A program made the position numbers and the translations under genes. The notes under the pieces are model-generated. The model was given only the letters and a program-made list of their open reading frames with translations. It searched no databases and was not told where the DNA came from. Below, piece after piece: positions 11,101-24,599 of a DNA stretch of 64,000 nt; position 1 is the first letter of the stretch, and each line of letters begins with the position of its first letter. The stretch covers positions 12,674,380-12,738,379 of the forward strand of contig NC_051438.1 of the NCBI RefSeq assembly GCF_001649575.2, given 5' to 3'. The DNA comes from Kryptolebias marmoratus. Taxonomy: Eukaryota; Chordata; Actinopteri; Cyprinodontiformes; Rivulidae.

Positions 11101-13600
11101 TAGTATCAACTATTATTTTATTAGAATCCCAAAGAAGAGGCACTTCACAAACCCAAAACTGGACTGTTTGTGGAAAAGTGTTTTGTTGTTGTTTTGCAGT
11201 CCCATCTGTCACCTAAAAGTCTAATGGGAGCTTTCTGACGACAGTGTGTTCGCAGAGTCTGCCTCTCCAGTGCTCCTTGCTCAGCAGAGTCAGCCCCGAC
11301 AGCTGATGTGATGTCTTCGTTCAGCTGTTTGAGCTCCCGGAGGGGGGATGTGAGCGCATGTGTATGTGCGTCCTTAAAACCCTGGCAGCTGATGAAACAC
11401 TAATTCTGCTGACCGTCAGATGCCTGCTGACCATTTGCTTAGTAACCTAAAGATTAGAGGAGACAAACTCTGGTCCATCAAGCACCGTGATGTTGAAAGT
11501 CGTCCGCCTCTGCCCTCCCTGTTCCTAAAATGTAACTAAATGTTCTGCTCTGTGAGTGCTAAAGTCGAAAGTCAAACAATGCTGTGCTGGAGAGACAACA
11601 CAGAGCTGTTCTGTAGCGTGTAAATGTACAAGAAGTCTGTCATGCATGCACAACCTAGCAGATGGTGAAGTGGGCAGAGCACATTTGTAATGACACTGAG
11701 CTCTTTGACAGACTTTTCCCTTCAGGCCAACCGCCCAATCAAACACAAATGAGCCGTTCTTCCACTCACTGATTTCTTTCCGTCCCATAAACTCTGTTTA
11801 TTTCTCTTCTCAGGTGTTAGTTGCTCTTCTTTTCTTTCTGTTTTCTCACCACTTGCTCCTCCAATACCCCATTCTTTCCCTTCTGTTCTGCAGTTATTCA
11901 GTTATCTCCTAGACTTTTTATCATGGACAAGGTCGTGCCTAGTTGCTCAGAAGAGAAAGCATCCCGCTTTTACACTTAAACTCCTCGCCTTCATTCATTC
12001 CTCCGTCTGCCGCAGGTCTGATCTGCTCACTGAGCCACCTGTTGCTACGTTCACAGCCCGACAAGGCTGACATTCTGCCCCAGATGGAAACACATTTTCA
12101 AGCTATCAGAGATAAGAGCAACTTGTTTTGCTAATTCATCGCCGGTAGTGTAAGAGGAAAATGTTTGCTTGGTAAGTAGCATTCAGCAAATACAAATTAC
12201 TTCTTCTTTACTGCACCAGATGGTTTTACAATACCAGAATGAAGTACGTGTGTGTGGTCCTGCAGCGTGATCGGGCTCAGGTTTAATTCTGATTTGCTTC
12301 ACAATCACTCTGAGTCAGGTTGAAAATGCAACCTCTAACTGGGGCATTATCCAAGTCCCAAACGGAGAACACACCCGAGTTAATCTTTATCCACAAGTGG
12401 TAGTGTTTCCTCATTGATGAGGATTGATAATCTGAAGTGTTGCACTATTTCTGCCTGGTCTGTTTACCTAGAATTTAAGAAAACAATGGATTAATGAGTT
12501 AGGACGAAGTGGGATTTCCCCATCGCTTGTGGAGGTTAAAGGGGCACCTCAGGTAGTAACACTGTTGGATTAGGAGAGTCTGTTTGCAGAGTTAGTCATC
12601 CGTTTGAGAGCATATTAAAGTCTTGAGACAAAAATCAAAGCTGCAGTCAGTCAACGCCTTTGGCCCTTTGTTCTTTCCGTCCTGAGCGCTTTTGTCTGGC
12701 GTGGCGGTGGGACACATTCTGCTGGACGAGGCCGCCGCTGTCAGGGAGTGCCACTGCCCTTGGGATGTAGGGGGAGGGTCTGCAGGAATGTTTAAAGGAG
12801 TGGTACAAGTCAAAAGTTTAAGAGATTACCAAATGTTTCCCATCAGAACATTGTTCCAAGGTAAAATGATCAGTGTCCGTATATCTGTGGTGTTAATGTT
12901 GTTGCCAATCAGTTTAGGTAAGAAAAAGCTGGATTTATGTGTATCAGAAGACTGTCTCATTTCAACCTGTCCAACGAGCTAAAATTTATCATATCACACT
13001 TTCTACATCAACTTAAATGAGAACAATTTCCGTTTTGACTGTTAATGTAGGCCGTTATATTTTTGGAGCTTAAGTTCAAACTCCGCTGACGTTGGCTGCC
13101 AGATATCAGAAACAGTTTCCCACCGAATATCACAGGTTTCCAGCGCAGGTAACGTAAAGTGCTGAACATCACAGATTTCTGATGTGTAACAGTTTAGGTG
13201 TGAGCATGTGGGCATGGGTGATGTTGGCATGATGATGGGGTATATATCTTCATGTCCCACACACTCATTTCTGTCAATCATCTGTTCCAGAGACAGATCT
13301 GCTACATTCAGGATTTCTCTTTCAATCATGTGCTGAGGCCATTAGTTCCCTTTAAGAGTGACTGCATTGTTAGTTGACCTGACCTGACTGCTGAAATGTT
13401 TCCTTTCTGTGCTCCTAACCGTGGCATTATCTCACCCTGGGAATATTGGGTTGTTAACGACCGTTAGCGAGTCCGCCGTGTTGTATTCACCTCATCTCAG
13501 CCTTATCTTTCCCTCCTGCTTTATTGATCGGCCTTATCTCCCTGCGAGGAGCGCCTCCGCTCACCTGCCTTTTTATAGAAACCTGCAGCAATGTTTATCC
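8120..13600. other. Gene-poor spacer after pdgfrl
   Basis: No gene was recognised. Short tracts include an A-run at 8840-8857 and a GT-rich piece near 9838-9855. The stretch 9130-9457 is less AT-rich and ends in a strong donor-like ggatg|gtgagt, but no protein homology is evident. Open frames here are short and have no recognisable motifs. Confidence 0.4.
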
Positions 13601-13624
13601 TACGAATGTGCACTGGAATGAGTC

Positions 13625-13642
13625 GTGTGTGTGTGTGTGTGT
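13625..13642. repeat. (GT)n microsatellite
   Basis: About nine GT units lie in the pdgfrl-n4bp3 spacer. Confidence 0.85.
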
Positions 13643-14967
13643 TCGACCCGTCTCTTTCATTTAGTCCGATGAGTTGTAGTGTTGCGGAACAAAAGGCCAG
13701 GAGTCAAAGCCTTCCTCTGGTGAGTGGGCATTGTCGTCCTTTTTTTGTCTGCTCTGTTCTCTCCAGCAGCGTTTCAGTTTGCTGTCACATCCTGTGCTTT
13801 TACATAAAATCAATATGATGGTTATAAAGGTTGCAGTCAGTGAATGTGACCTGTTCGTGTTTCTCTCAGGTCACACAGGTAGAAAAAGCCGAGCAGCACA
13901 ATGAAACATCGAACGTGTCTCTGTGGAAAGATTCGGGTTTCTTAAACAAATTAGGAACTGAATACTAATTGGTGATCTTCAGAGGAACTGGATGTGAATT
14001 TGTGACTTATAGACAGAACTGAAACAGCTGTTTTTAAGTCTCTGTTTCTGTTTATAATAGTAAGGCTGTTTTTGCTATATTTGGTAAGTTATCATTATAT
14101 ATATATATGCCACCAGTGTGATCATTCAAATAGACCCTTCTGTTGGATTTTACATCCAAAAGGGGGCTAAACTTGAATGAGGTCAAATGATGTAAACTTT
14201 TCTTGTTTGAATGAGACCGTAAGAAGTTGTTAGGTCTTCGTTTTCTGACCTAGTTTTCAAAAACCTTCAATACAACAAAAATGAACACGTAAGAGAAAAG
14301 CTTCAAACAGGCACCTCAAAACCACATGAACTAAAGTGCAAATTTTCTGTTTGGTCACATTTATAACAACAAACCATAAAAAGCTTCAAGTGAAATATTG
14401 TGTGAAACTCTCAGAGGCAAAAGTTCAGGATGTAACAAGAAAATTCACATCCCTATAAACTAGTGCCAAACCACTGGTAACCAACTGAGTGCTGTAGTTT
14501 GAGTCGAATGTTTTTCTGAGACGTTCAAATCCTGCAGATTTTGCTGGTGTATTATGCTGCTTCAGAAGGGATTTTCTCACCTTTTTCCCTTTGTTGCTGT
14601 TTGCATTTGCTTTGCATCACTTCCTGTTTTCGTTGACGTGGGTGAACCTGTGGAAATGCGGGGTTTAAGTCACAATGACATTACAGGTGCCGGCGAAGCA
14701 TTCGAGGCACGTTTTGCAGATGATTGTGTTTGTTTAATGTGATCCTTGCGAAATTCAAACCACTGCCAGGGATGATAGATGAAACGAGTCATTTGCTTAT
14801 TAATTTACCATGTCTGAATGAATTTACTTAGCTTTTGCTGTGCTCCCTGTCCCTCTCTCCTGATAATCATCAAAACTCTGAGCCCACAGGAGAGAGTGCT
14901 GCACTACAAGAGTGAGATATAATACTAAAGTCAAATTAGATGAACACAGCAAGAGCCGGTAACAATT

Positions 14968-15012
14968 AAAGGCCTGGTATTCCTTGAAGGAATGCAGATC
15001 ATGTCAAAAGGT
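14968..15012. repeat. Terminal fragment of interspersed repeat family A
   Basis: The sequence aggcctggtattccttgaag continues into gaatgcagatc. This matches the end of the family A copies at 26300, 58262 and 58868, including the near-palindromic core ATTCCTTGAAGGAAT. The body of the repeat is absent. Confidence 0.5.
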
Positions 15013-15358
15013 TAATAAGTTGCACATGAAGACACATGAATAAATACAACTCTCGCCCACACTCGTCTTACAGATGAGCTGCAGCGTCTTTTCCATCTAC
15101 AGTTACATTCATTTTATGTAAAAGAAATGCTGTCTTCCAAATCCTTACAGCAGAATTTCTAAATGCCATGCCATGTTTTTTTTTTCTGAAGGAAACTGAG
15201 TTCAGGTGTCTGTCTGACACAGAAAATGTTACTTCTCCAGACAGACAGATTTATTCTCGTAGCCCTTTCCTGTAATGTTGTCCTCCTGAGAGGCTTAGGT
15301 AGAGGAAATGAGCTGCCTTATCTAGATCAGACGAGCTCAGTATCTTTAAATAGACTCG

Positions 15359-15383
15359 TCTCTCTCTCTCTCTCTCTCTCTCT
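15359..15383. repeat. (TC)n microsatellite
   Basis: About twelve TC units. Confidence 0.9.
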
Positions 15384-17590
15384 GATGATTTTGCTTTGAT
15401 TTCCATTTATTGATCTCCTGGTTGTCTCCCTATCTGCTGCCAGATTCGCTCCAGCTTCACCATCTTTCCGGTCTCCTGTTAGAGCCGTTCTCCTCAGCAG
15501 CCCGGAGACTTGCAAGTGCATTTCTGTGGAATCTGAGACTGGAAATGCCCGAGGGGCCCAGACGTAATAAAAGGGCCTCAGCGGCACCTGCTCAAGTGTT
15601 AAACTTGGCTGTGGAGCTTTGATGGGGTTATCCGCTCTTTTCATTTTTTTTTAAAGCTTATTTTCTTCCAATTCCCCCTGCACAGATCAAAGGGCAACAT
15701 TAAACATTACATTCCTGCCCTGGAATGCCTTTAAACGCTTACCAGTCGCACCTTTTGGCTACTGCACACTGGTTAGGTGTTTTATTAGCTGAGAGTTTCT
15801 CCTGCCTTCCTGTCGGTGACGACTTTAAGAAGACTTCCTTCAGCCACATGATGAAGGCAGAAGAAAGAAGTCACTTTCTCCAAGTTAAGGAGCAGAGAAC
15901 AATGTTCCTTTTCTTTTACTTCCTCAGATTTGAGTTATGTAACTTGATACGGGACAAAACCCATCCACTAACCCAGCCACAGAAAGGGAGGCTCACACTA
16001 AGTCCATTGTCCAGATGGTCCGCTCTGACCCAGCCCCCTACAGGTTCTTATTTTCTGCTTCTTCCTCCTTTCAGTACATGCTTGTTTTTCCTACCTTGGT
16101 CCTTCTTTGTGTTTTCTCTCTGCGGCTGCATTTTAACCCCGCTCTAATCCCTCGTCATTGTCCTCTTGCTGCAAAAGTTGTTGTTTTTGTCTGCTGAAGC
16201 TGGCACTTGTGTTTCAGTGCCGGGTCTGAATTCAATACCTCGAAGCCGGTTCACATGCGGGGCTTTTGTGTGCGGAACTGGAGGAACGAGTCCGACCACA
16301 TCGGCCCCTGAGAGCGCTTCGAGTGTACACAAAAAGATGAGCGGGAAGGTGTCAAATAAACAGAATAGTGCAAATTTTCTCAGAGACAAGTCAACATTGA
16401 CTTGAAGAGGACAGTTTAGCGTTTGGCTTTTTTTAAAATCCAAGTTCTCTTTATAAAGTGCTGATAATGATGCTGCTGTCTGGTAAAACTGTCCTCATGC
16501 TCCTATTTAAGTCAGTTTAGTTTTCTTTCTAAATCAAAGCAAAGTCATCCTGCAGGTCAGTGTTTTAGGGAGTTTCCTCCACCGTCTACGTACCTCCCAG
16601 CTGCCATCAAACGCTCCGAAGCAGGAAGCCATGTGGTTTAATCATCTGTAGGTGTCAGGCAGAAAGAGCGATCAGGGCATCAGGAGTGGAGACGTAAGTC
16701 CTCAGGTGGAAGAAAAACACTCAGGTAAACTGCTTTTAGATTCCTCTGGTGTTATTTCTACTGCCTTTGATTTTGTTGTGTGTGTTGTTGGTCAAAAACT
16801 CTCCGTTTTCCTATTCATGTGTTCGCTCTCATCTGGGAAGGTTTTATGTTTCAACATTCCAATTAGCTCAATATATTCTGAATTCAATGTGAATAAAAAA
16901 GGCTGTTTGTCAAAGAACAGTTTCTGTGGCAGACAGAGGAGGAAAGCGCTCTGATTGTTAATTACTTTAACAAAGCAATGCTTGTTTGCACTGGAGCTGG
17001 GCTGAAATTAGATCACTTTTTATCTACATCTTTCTCCTGGGCAAATAATGTGAAACCAAGCAGCAGCTTTGGGCTCCTAAATCACCTCTAACGCTGAATA
17101 AATATGCTAATTAATTGAAGTCAGTCTCTGTTTTTTAATTATGACATGCACTTGTTTTTTTCACATGCCAGGGGTTTTTGATTCCTCCAGTCAACCCTCT
17201 CAGTTTTCTTTTCTGTTTAGTCTGAGGATCTATTTTTGATCCAGGAATTCCCCCTGAGGACTGCTCATGACTTCCTGTTGTACACAACCCGATTAAATTT
17301 CATTAAGGTGACTTTTAGGCAAAACATTTCCATGAAACTTTGGGTAATTCTGCGTGATTTGGCATTTCTCAGCAGTTTCTTGCTATGAAACTTGAAGCCG
17401 GTTTGGCTGAACAAGCTGCAGTCGTTTCAGCCCCAACGGACAACAAACACTTCGTTTTATTTACACCAAAACTCTACAGGAGGAAAAAAGGCTGATTTTC
17501 TGACAGGTCGTCAGCACACAACAGTATCAGTGTTTATTACATGACGCACCCTGCTTGGTTCCTCCTCTGGTGTTCTGCATCAACTAAGAT
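15384..17590. other. Spacer without recognised feature
   Basis: No gene was recognised. Frames of up to 140 codons exist (15725-16147) but are low in complexity, lack homology I can name and lack splice context. Nothing else stands out. Confidence 0.4.
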
Positions 17591-17599
17591 CCAATGAAA

Positions 17600-18260
17600 C
17601 CAGCATTTGTTGATGGAGTGCATATTTCCTGTCGCCTTACATCCTCAGTCCTAAACAAAGATTTTACTTCAGCTGTTAGTGCTTGGAGTATCTGCTGGGG
17701 GTGAGTCTCAGCGACTACCACACCAAGTTTTAGCTCTGTATCTGTAAAATCAACTGAGTTATAGCCATTTTGTGGTGGCCATCTTGAGTTGGGTTGACTC
17801 CAACTCAGTTGTACATGTGCGTCCAATCATTGCTTTAATTACTTAATAAGTTGTAGATGTATCGCCGATGATTTCTTCCTAAGACTTTCATTAAAATCGG
17901 TCCACTGGTTCATGAGATATTTTGCTAACAGACAGACAGGGATGACGCCAACAGCTAATGACAAATTTTGAAGCAAAGATCTCGTGCTATCTGTAAACCC
18001 CTGAAGTATCTGACGGGGATGTGTCTCAGGTACAACCAAGGTTTTAGCTCAGTATCTGTAAAACTGACTGAGTTGAGTTTGCGAAAGAGGATTAGCTGTG
18101 GCGGCCATCTTGAATCAGGTTAACTCCAAAAGTGAATCAGTTGCAGATGCTCATCCAATCATTACTTTCTGAGAATTTCAATAAAATATTAGACAGACAA
18201 ACATAAACACACTAACTCAGGCAGTTACATTGTCACCCACCTTTCATGGCGGCAGGTGAT
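17600..18260 (-). repeat. Interspersed repeat family A, two head-to-tail units
   Basis: Two divergent copies of a unit of about 320 bases follow each other (about 17600-17940 and 17941-18250). Each has the order: tttgaagcaaagatct-like start, gtgagtctcag, ctgtaaaa.c.actgagtta, gtggc.gccatcttga, gttgactccaa, gttgtagatg, catccaatcatt, ttcattaaaat, gg.tcatgagatattttgctaacagacagac. Other copies occur across the window in both orientations. No coding frame is conserved. Confidence 0.75.
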
Positions 18261-20079
18261 AACAAAAGCTTTCTGGTGTGTGTGTTCATCAAAGTATCAA
18301 ACATCCTGTTTGTTCTGGTCTAAACTGGACGGACTGAATATGCTTCCTGCTTCTGAATGCTGATCGGTTTTTGACCGCAGTGCACACGGTTTGTGCTGAG
18401 TGTGTTGGTCCAACATCCCGGGTGTGTTTGGATGGATGCGTGCGCACTCGGCGGGGTCGTTGAGTGAAATCTGTTCAAGTGTGGGTCGGCGTGGGAACCG
18501 CTCAATTTCTGTCGCTGTAATCACAGAGCGGTGGGTGAATCTTACCTGAACCGTCCCAAGAAACGCTCCTCTCTGCGCTGCTTTTGCCTTTATCGGCTCA
18601 GTTTAACACTATTTGCACCACACTCGGATTAATTGCCCAAATGATCAGTCAATAAATTGTCCTAAGGGAGGTTCTTGTAGGAGTGCTTTGGGTAAAATTT
18701 AAAAAAATAAAAATGTTGTAAGCCTTCAGCAGAGAGAACTGTTCACATCGGCCTTATCAGTTTCCTGTCGGTTATGTAAATGTGTTGTGCGATGGAACAT
18801 TAATAATTACACGGTGAGAAATGTAAGGAATGTAAGTTTGTTTCATCACATGGCTCTTTCTGAACCTCTGCTCATAGAAGCAGCAGCTGGCAAACACTTT
18901 CCAGGCTTCGCCCCCGAACAGGGTGAACAGGACGGCCATTTGGTTGTTTGCTTTCTCACAAATTCCTGTAAAGTTACGTAGGAAAGTCAGTGTGGTGTTA
19001 TTTATAATCTTGTTAAATCTCTTGGCTGAAATTACAGAAAGTACAAAACATGTACACTGCTGAAAATCCTGTTGGAGGGTTATGCAGATTTATAGTTTTC
19101 ATGATACTTTAACAACTAACTCAGTGGCTTATTGTTGATTATTGATTGACTGATTATGATATAGAAGATGAACATCGTCCTGATGAAGACTTTTTGTGTC
19201 CAATAAAGAGTCACTACAGATCCAGAGTTGCTAAAAACACACCTTTAGCACATCAAAGTAATTAAAAACAATTCCAAGTTTATGCTTTGATGCCTCAGTA
19301 GCTCTGCGGTGCCGGAAGAAACACAGGAAGTCAGAATTTAAGAGTTCCAAGTCAGAAAAATGCCCTGAGGCTGGAAATTTGACTCGTAAAGTCAGAGGTT
19401 TTTTATGAAACCCGACCTGAAAAATCCAATATGGCTGCCCTGCACATGACAAGTGGTGATCGCTGCAGTAAACGAGTCTTATTAAATCTCATATAATCTC
19501 ATAAATACGTTATTAGCTCATATTAATAGTTAACCTGCTCACTGAGCACAACAGTTTGCAAATTCTCCTGAATTTTCTGAGTTGCAGCTTGAACACAGTT
19601 AGGTCAGGTGTGATGTCATTTCTAAATCCATGTTCTGACTTCAGAGGGAAACGAACCACAACATTAAAATAACTTGGAGTGACTAGAAGAAAAGTAGCCT
19701 TGTAGATGACTCTGGCACATTAACCATTGTGTCTATGCTATACAGAGAGTTTGGACTTTTTGAAGTTCATGTCAACTCTGTGGAGTTGCTTTTAGTAATC
19801 AGTATCTTACCTGCAGTATTCAGTTTGGAAAATCAGGCTGAAGGTCTTTCAGGAAGACCAGCTTACTGCTCGTCACAACGTTGTTTGAATTCGTATTAGT
19901 ATTTTATTACTATGTATTGTATTAGTACATCACATTTTTAATATTTATTGCTTCATGAGATATTGTAACTGCACTGATCTTTACAAGGGGCATATGTTGG
20001 TGGCACTGTATTCTCCAAATGTTTATGAGGTGTTTTTATTGTTTAAATGTTTTGTTGTTGTTTTTTTTTTTTTACATTT
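18261..20079. other. Spacer without recognised feature
   Basis: No gene or clear repeat was recognised. Reading frames are short (under 75 codons) on both strands. Confidence 0.35.
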
Positions 20080-20292
20080 TTAGGGCTTCACAGTGGCGCA
20101 GTGTTGGTACTGTTACCTTAGTACTGGAAAATTCTGGGTTTAAAACTTTCTGAGAAGAAGTTGGAAGTATTCTGGTTTCCTTTCAGAGTCCAAAAGTATC
20201 CAAATTAGGCTGATCAGAGATTTTAAATGAGCTCTAGGTTCGAGTTCCAGGGTGTCCCCCGCCGCTCGTCCACTGACCGCTGCAGGTAGACT
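20080..20292 (+). mobile_element. Degenerate SINE-like teleost repeat
   Basis: The sequence runs from cttcacagtggcgcagtgtt through gggtttaaaac and tttcagagtccaaaagtatcc to a tail resembling the common fish motif ccgctcgtccactgaccgct. It resembles a widespread teleost short repeat that usually includes a ggttcgaatcc-type box. The copy is heavily mutated. Confidence 0.45.
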
Positions 20293-20552
20293 CCCACTGC
20301 CAGTGAATTGGATGCATATTTTTTCTAATTGTGCCTCTGTGTTGTTTTACTGTAAATATTGTGAACAATGTGTTGTGTTCTTTAGTCATTTGCAATGTTT
20401 GGATGGGATTGCTCAATGGCTTATTTAAAATGGATTGTAAAATGTTGGAACATGTTCGCCTGATGAAGGTCTAGCCAACAAAACATTGCTAAAATTAATT
20501 TCTGCTGCAGGAGTGGTGTTTTGCTCTATTATTAAAGACACACCTGTTTTTT

Positions 20553-21128
20553 TGCCATGGTCTTGAGCCAGAAAAGGGTAGAGTGCCTTCTCCGGGTCGG
20601 GGAAGATGTCCTGCCCCAAGTGGAGGAGTTTAAGTATCTCGGGGTCTTGTTCACGAATGAGGGAAAAATGGAGCGGGAGATCGACAGGCGGATTGGTGCA
20701 GCGTCTGCAGTGAAGCAGGCGCTGTACCGATCTGTCGTGGTGAAGAGAGAGCTGAGCCAAAAAGCGAAGCTCTCGATTTACCGGTCGATCTACGTTCCTA
20801 CCCTCATCTATGGTCACGAGCTTTGGGTAGTGACCGAAAGAACGAGATCGCGAATACAAGCGGCTGAAATGAGTTTCCTCCGCAGGGTGTCTGGGCTCTC
20901 CCTTAGAGATAGGGTGAGAAGCTCGGTCATCCGGGAGAGACTCAGAGTAGAGCCGCTGCTCCTCCACGTCGAGAGGAGCCAGTTGAGGTGGCTCGGGCAT
21001 CTGGTGAGGATGCCTCCTGGACGCCTCCCTGGTGAGGTGTTCTGGGCACGTCCCACCGGGAGGAGGCCCAGAGGAAGACCCAGGACACGCTGGAGGGACT
21101 ATGTTTCTCGGCTGGCCTGGGAACGTGG
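20553..21128 (+). mobile_element. LINE (non-LTR retrotransposon) reverse-transcriptase 3' fragment
   Basis: One open frame at 20557-21162 encodes the C-terminal part of a LINE reverse transcriptase. Diagnostic stretches are EEFKYLGVLFTNEGKMEREI, RSIYVPTLIYGHELWV, AAEMSFLRRVSGLSLRDRVR, RSQLRWLGHLVRMPPGRLPG and GRRPRGRPRTRWRDYVSRLA. These are typical of RTE/Rex-type fish LINEs. The polymerase core, the endonuclease and the 3' end are missing; the homologous part stops where a GT-rich tract begins (about 21128). The frame is still open, so the insertion may be fairly young. The exact LINE clade is not settled by eye. The long frame on the opposite strand (20425-21198) is its shadow. Confidence 0.88.
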
Positions 21129-21198
21129 GAATGTGTGTGTGTGTGTGATGTCTGAAGGGTAAGTAGATGTCACCTAAAACAACAAAAAGGTCAGCCAC

Positions 21199-22810
21199 AT
21201 ATCCCCACGCTGCTCACACTAATCTGTCTTTATCTCAAACATGCACATAAACACACTCCCAGACTTTGAACCTGTAACCTTAAAGAGGCGTTAATCTAAA
21301 CAAACTTTGGGATTATTCCAATAATCCGTTTAGCCTGACAAATTGAGGATATTGTAACAAAACGGCATCTTTGCAGAGCATCGCTTATGGTGGAGAATAA
21401 GGGTGGAAAATGTCCTTAAATAGCACCGATGATGCATTTAGGGCAAAGAGAAGAGCTTGTGAATGTGCTCCCCTGGGCGTTCTCTTCTTACAGTGAAGCA
21501 TCTTTATGTAACATCAGTCAGAGCCCAGATCGATACGGTTCTATGAAGCAGCAGTGAAACCACTCACTCCGGATAACACTAGTCAGAGCCAATAATTGAA
21601 TTGTGTGCAGAAATACAATATTGTTCAGTCAACACAGGTGGTAAAAGCCTAACGAATTGAAAGAGAGGAAACCCACCTCAGCCGGTTTGACACCTGACAG
21701 ATGAATTAATGATTTTAAAGATTACAGCAACCAAACTGTTTTTACTGCAGATTAGGTTTATTTTTTATTCTTCAGGTCAGATCAGCCATGATAGTAACGG
21801 GGGTTTAGGGTTATAATCTATTTACTTGGTGCATTTCAGTGCAGCCATGAAGGATTCTAAATGGATTTATAAGTATCAAAAATAAACTTTTACTTAACGG
21901 TAATAGCGTCATGTTGAGAAATGCAACCGGTTGAGCTCTGAAGTGCAGAAGTGCAGCATCCGGACCGTTCATGGTGTGTACACAACAGAGACGAGACACA
22001 CAAGCGGCACCTTCTGCACTGAAAACCAGTGTTTGGAAGAACTTCTGCTTCTGTGAGGTTAAAGGGAAAAAATGATGTTTACAAGAACCACACTGTATGC
22101 AAGTTGTGTACGTGTTTCCACCCGAAGGAGGAGGAAAAACTGCCGGTCATCATTACAGGAAGCATCTGGGCTGTTGGCGACTTGATGGCGAACTGCATTC
22201 ACAAGGGGCCCTCCAAAGTGTATCGGAACCTTTGCAACAAAATAATGCGTGCAGCTTAGGACATAGTCTTTTCAAGAACACCATAATAGGTTATTTTCAA
22301 AAATTCAGCGCAAACATTCAGTGGTTGACTTTTGAGTCGCCAACCAGCCTCCAACCATCAAATACTACCTTTAGTTGCAGACTTTGGAGCCATGATAAAC
22401 ATGATGATCATATGTCCGAGAGACTAACACAGCCATTCCCAAACTCCATCAGGGCCATAATCGAAGTCAACGCTGAAGAAAGCGGGTAAGATAGCTCTGA
22501 CGTGTGATGAGTAGACGTCCATTGCCATTGATTTTTATGTGACTGTGTTCATTATTTTGGCTCCTTTTTAAGTCTGATGATTATGTTTGAAAGAAAACCA
22601 TTTTATACTGTAGTCTAGAGCAAAACATTTAGTTTCTTTTAGGTCTGAGAGTTCCTATGCTCAGGATTTTGAAGCTTTACAGTCATTTTATAATTGTACC
22701 TTAGCCCTCTGAGTCTAATCAAACCGTGAGTTTCCTAAAGACTCCCACCCCTCATAGTGACCCCTTGAGCCGAATCATCATCACAATCACCTTTTGACAA
22801 TGATGGTAAT
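21199..22810. other. Spacer without recognised gene
   Basis: Nothing was assigned. A frame at 22029-22259 has KNHTVCKLC, faintly like a BED-type zinc-finger start of hAT transposases, but the rest does not fit, and I do not call it. Confidence 0.3.
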
Positions 22811-22812
22811 TA

Positions 22813-23130
22813 CATATACAGTATAGTGCCAAAACATTTAAACCAGACAGACTTTTAAGTCATCTTTTTTAAGTGGTCTTGATCGTTAGTTCCTCTGGTT
22901 TTCTGGAGGTCTTTCAAAGTGTTTCTTTAAGCATTGACAGCATTTTATGCTGTGTGTGCCTAAAATCTAAGAAAAGTGGACAAGAAGAGGACAAAAAATG
23001 CCAAGACCCCCCAAAAAACCAATCTATCTACAGCAGATGAGCAGCATCCTGATGAGTCCTGAGAGATGCACCATCCTTCAGTGGATTGACTGGATGCCAG
23101 GTTTTCAGCTAATTGCTGTTTTGGGAATCA
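22813..23130. repeat. Probable Tc1-like or other DNA-transposon remnant
   Basis: The stretch begins with tacagtatagtgccaaaaca, similar to the terminal repeats of the Tc1 remnant at 37120. It runs through acaagaagaggacaaaaaat and tctacagcagatgagcagca, which read like a dispersed teleost repeat. No matching right end was found. Confidence 0.4.
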
Positions 23131-24599
23131 TCTTGTTGGGGCTAAAATGCTATTTTAGGTATCAAGCTGTTTAATCACGAGTAATTTTCATAGTTTTAAC
23201 TAAAGAAACATGCACAAATTATATTTTTGCGGCAGGCTGCTGGTAACAAAATGTCAGGTCAGTTGAAATTTGGTTCCTTGCTCAGCTGTCTGTTTTGTGT
23301 CAACACAACGCTGCTTTATCCCTTGAGTTTAGGAGCCTTCTTATGCCTGAATCATTCACAGGTCAGGGTGAAGTGGCATACCAATTAAAAACACAAACAC
23401 TCCTCTGAAATTGGTCAGGTACAGGACTGAAAATGAGTGAAAAAGCAGCTGAAATCTAAAAAAATGCTGCTCAAGACCATTTTCACAGATTTGCAAAAAA
23501 GCTTTGCAAACCTAATGAAATAAGGGATGACTTCACACTTTTGGATTTGGATATCAGATATAATGTTGTTCAATTTAGCTGTACATTTGCTTTTTTGCAT
23601 CGAGAACAGCCTTCGGTAGACACTGGAATAAAATAAATTTCAAAAACAAGCAAGCTTTATCTGCATTTCTGCAACCCAATGATGTCTTTGTCTGACAATG
23701 TGGCTGTATTGTGCTTATGATTAATGATACAAGCTGCACCAGTGTTTCCTAAAATGCAGCACTTGGAAAATGAAACGTCTGCTCTTATCTGCCTGTTCAA
23801 TAGCAGTCTGTGTCTGCAGCTAGGGCTAAATATAACCTTCAACCTTCGTAAAGACTGGAGTAGTCATCGTCAATGGGGACAGTGTGAGACTGAACACTGC
23901 GCCTTCAGCTTTAGCACCACCGTGTCCAACCACCGGTGAATTATGGCCCACATTTCACAGACACGCTGCCCGTTCTCTCAAGTGGCGTGAAGTAGAAGTT
24001 GACCTTCGAGGGAAATCTGCTCCCTCTGAAAACAAGGAACAAGAACCACAGGAAAGCTTGGACAAAATATCCATGAGTCCAATCAGACATCACTGTAACA
24101 TGTGATGATAAACGTCAGAGGCACGAAGGAAGCAGCATTTAATTACAGATTAAAGCATCTTCAGGTTCTGTTGAGAGAAATAACAACTCCCCGATTGCCT
24201 CCCTTCCATAATGACAAAGCTGCTAACAATTACAGACTGCTGGTTGGCACTCCTCTGCTGTCCTGGCCCCACAGCCAGAGGCACTGACTTATTACATCCT
24301 GGTGTGTAATGTTAGAGATCTTCTTTGATTCGTGGTTACTAAAGGTCCTTTGTGATCAACATCCTCAAAGCAGGATGATATCAAAGGTAAGGCATACTCA
24401 GTTCAAGAAATATTAGAGTACATAACAGTACTATAACAATGAACATGATTCTTTTTTTTATAAAGAATATGATACCTGAATGAAACTGTCAGATTTTCCC
24501 AAGAAAAAACAATCTGTGGTCCTCACTGAAACATTTGAAAATTTCTCAATTTTTTTCAACAAACCAGCTGGTTTGTTTGAAATTATTCAGTATATAAAA

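Noticed and set aside
15725..16405. Frames of 140, 79 and 99 codons on both strands
   Set aside because: Low-complexity Phe/Leu-rich products without splice context or known motif.
20230..20250. ggttcgagttcc, a tRNA B-box-like motif
   Set aside because: No cloverleaf, A-box or acceptor stem fits; the motif belongs to the decayed SINE-like repeat.
20425..21198. 257-codon frame on the minus strand
   Set aside because: It is antisense to the LINE reverse-transcriptase frame at 20557-21162; its sequence has no recognisable motif and its length follows from the codon bias of the sense frame.
22029..22489. Frames with KNHTVCKLC and a 130-codon neighbour
   Set aside because: The cysteine pair resembles a BED finger of a hAT transposase, but the histidine half and downstream catalytic blocks are absent; too little to call.
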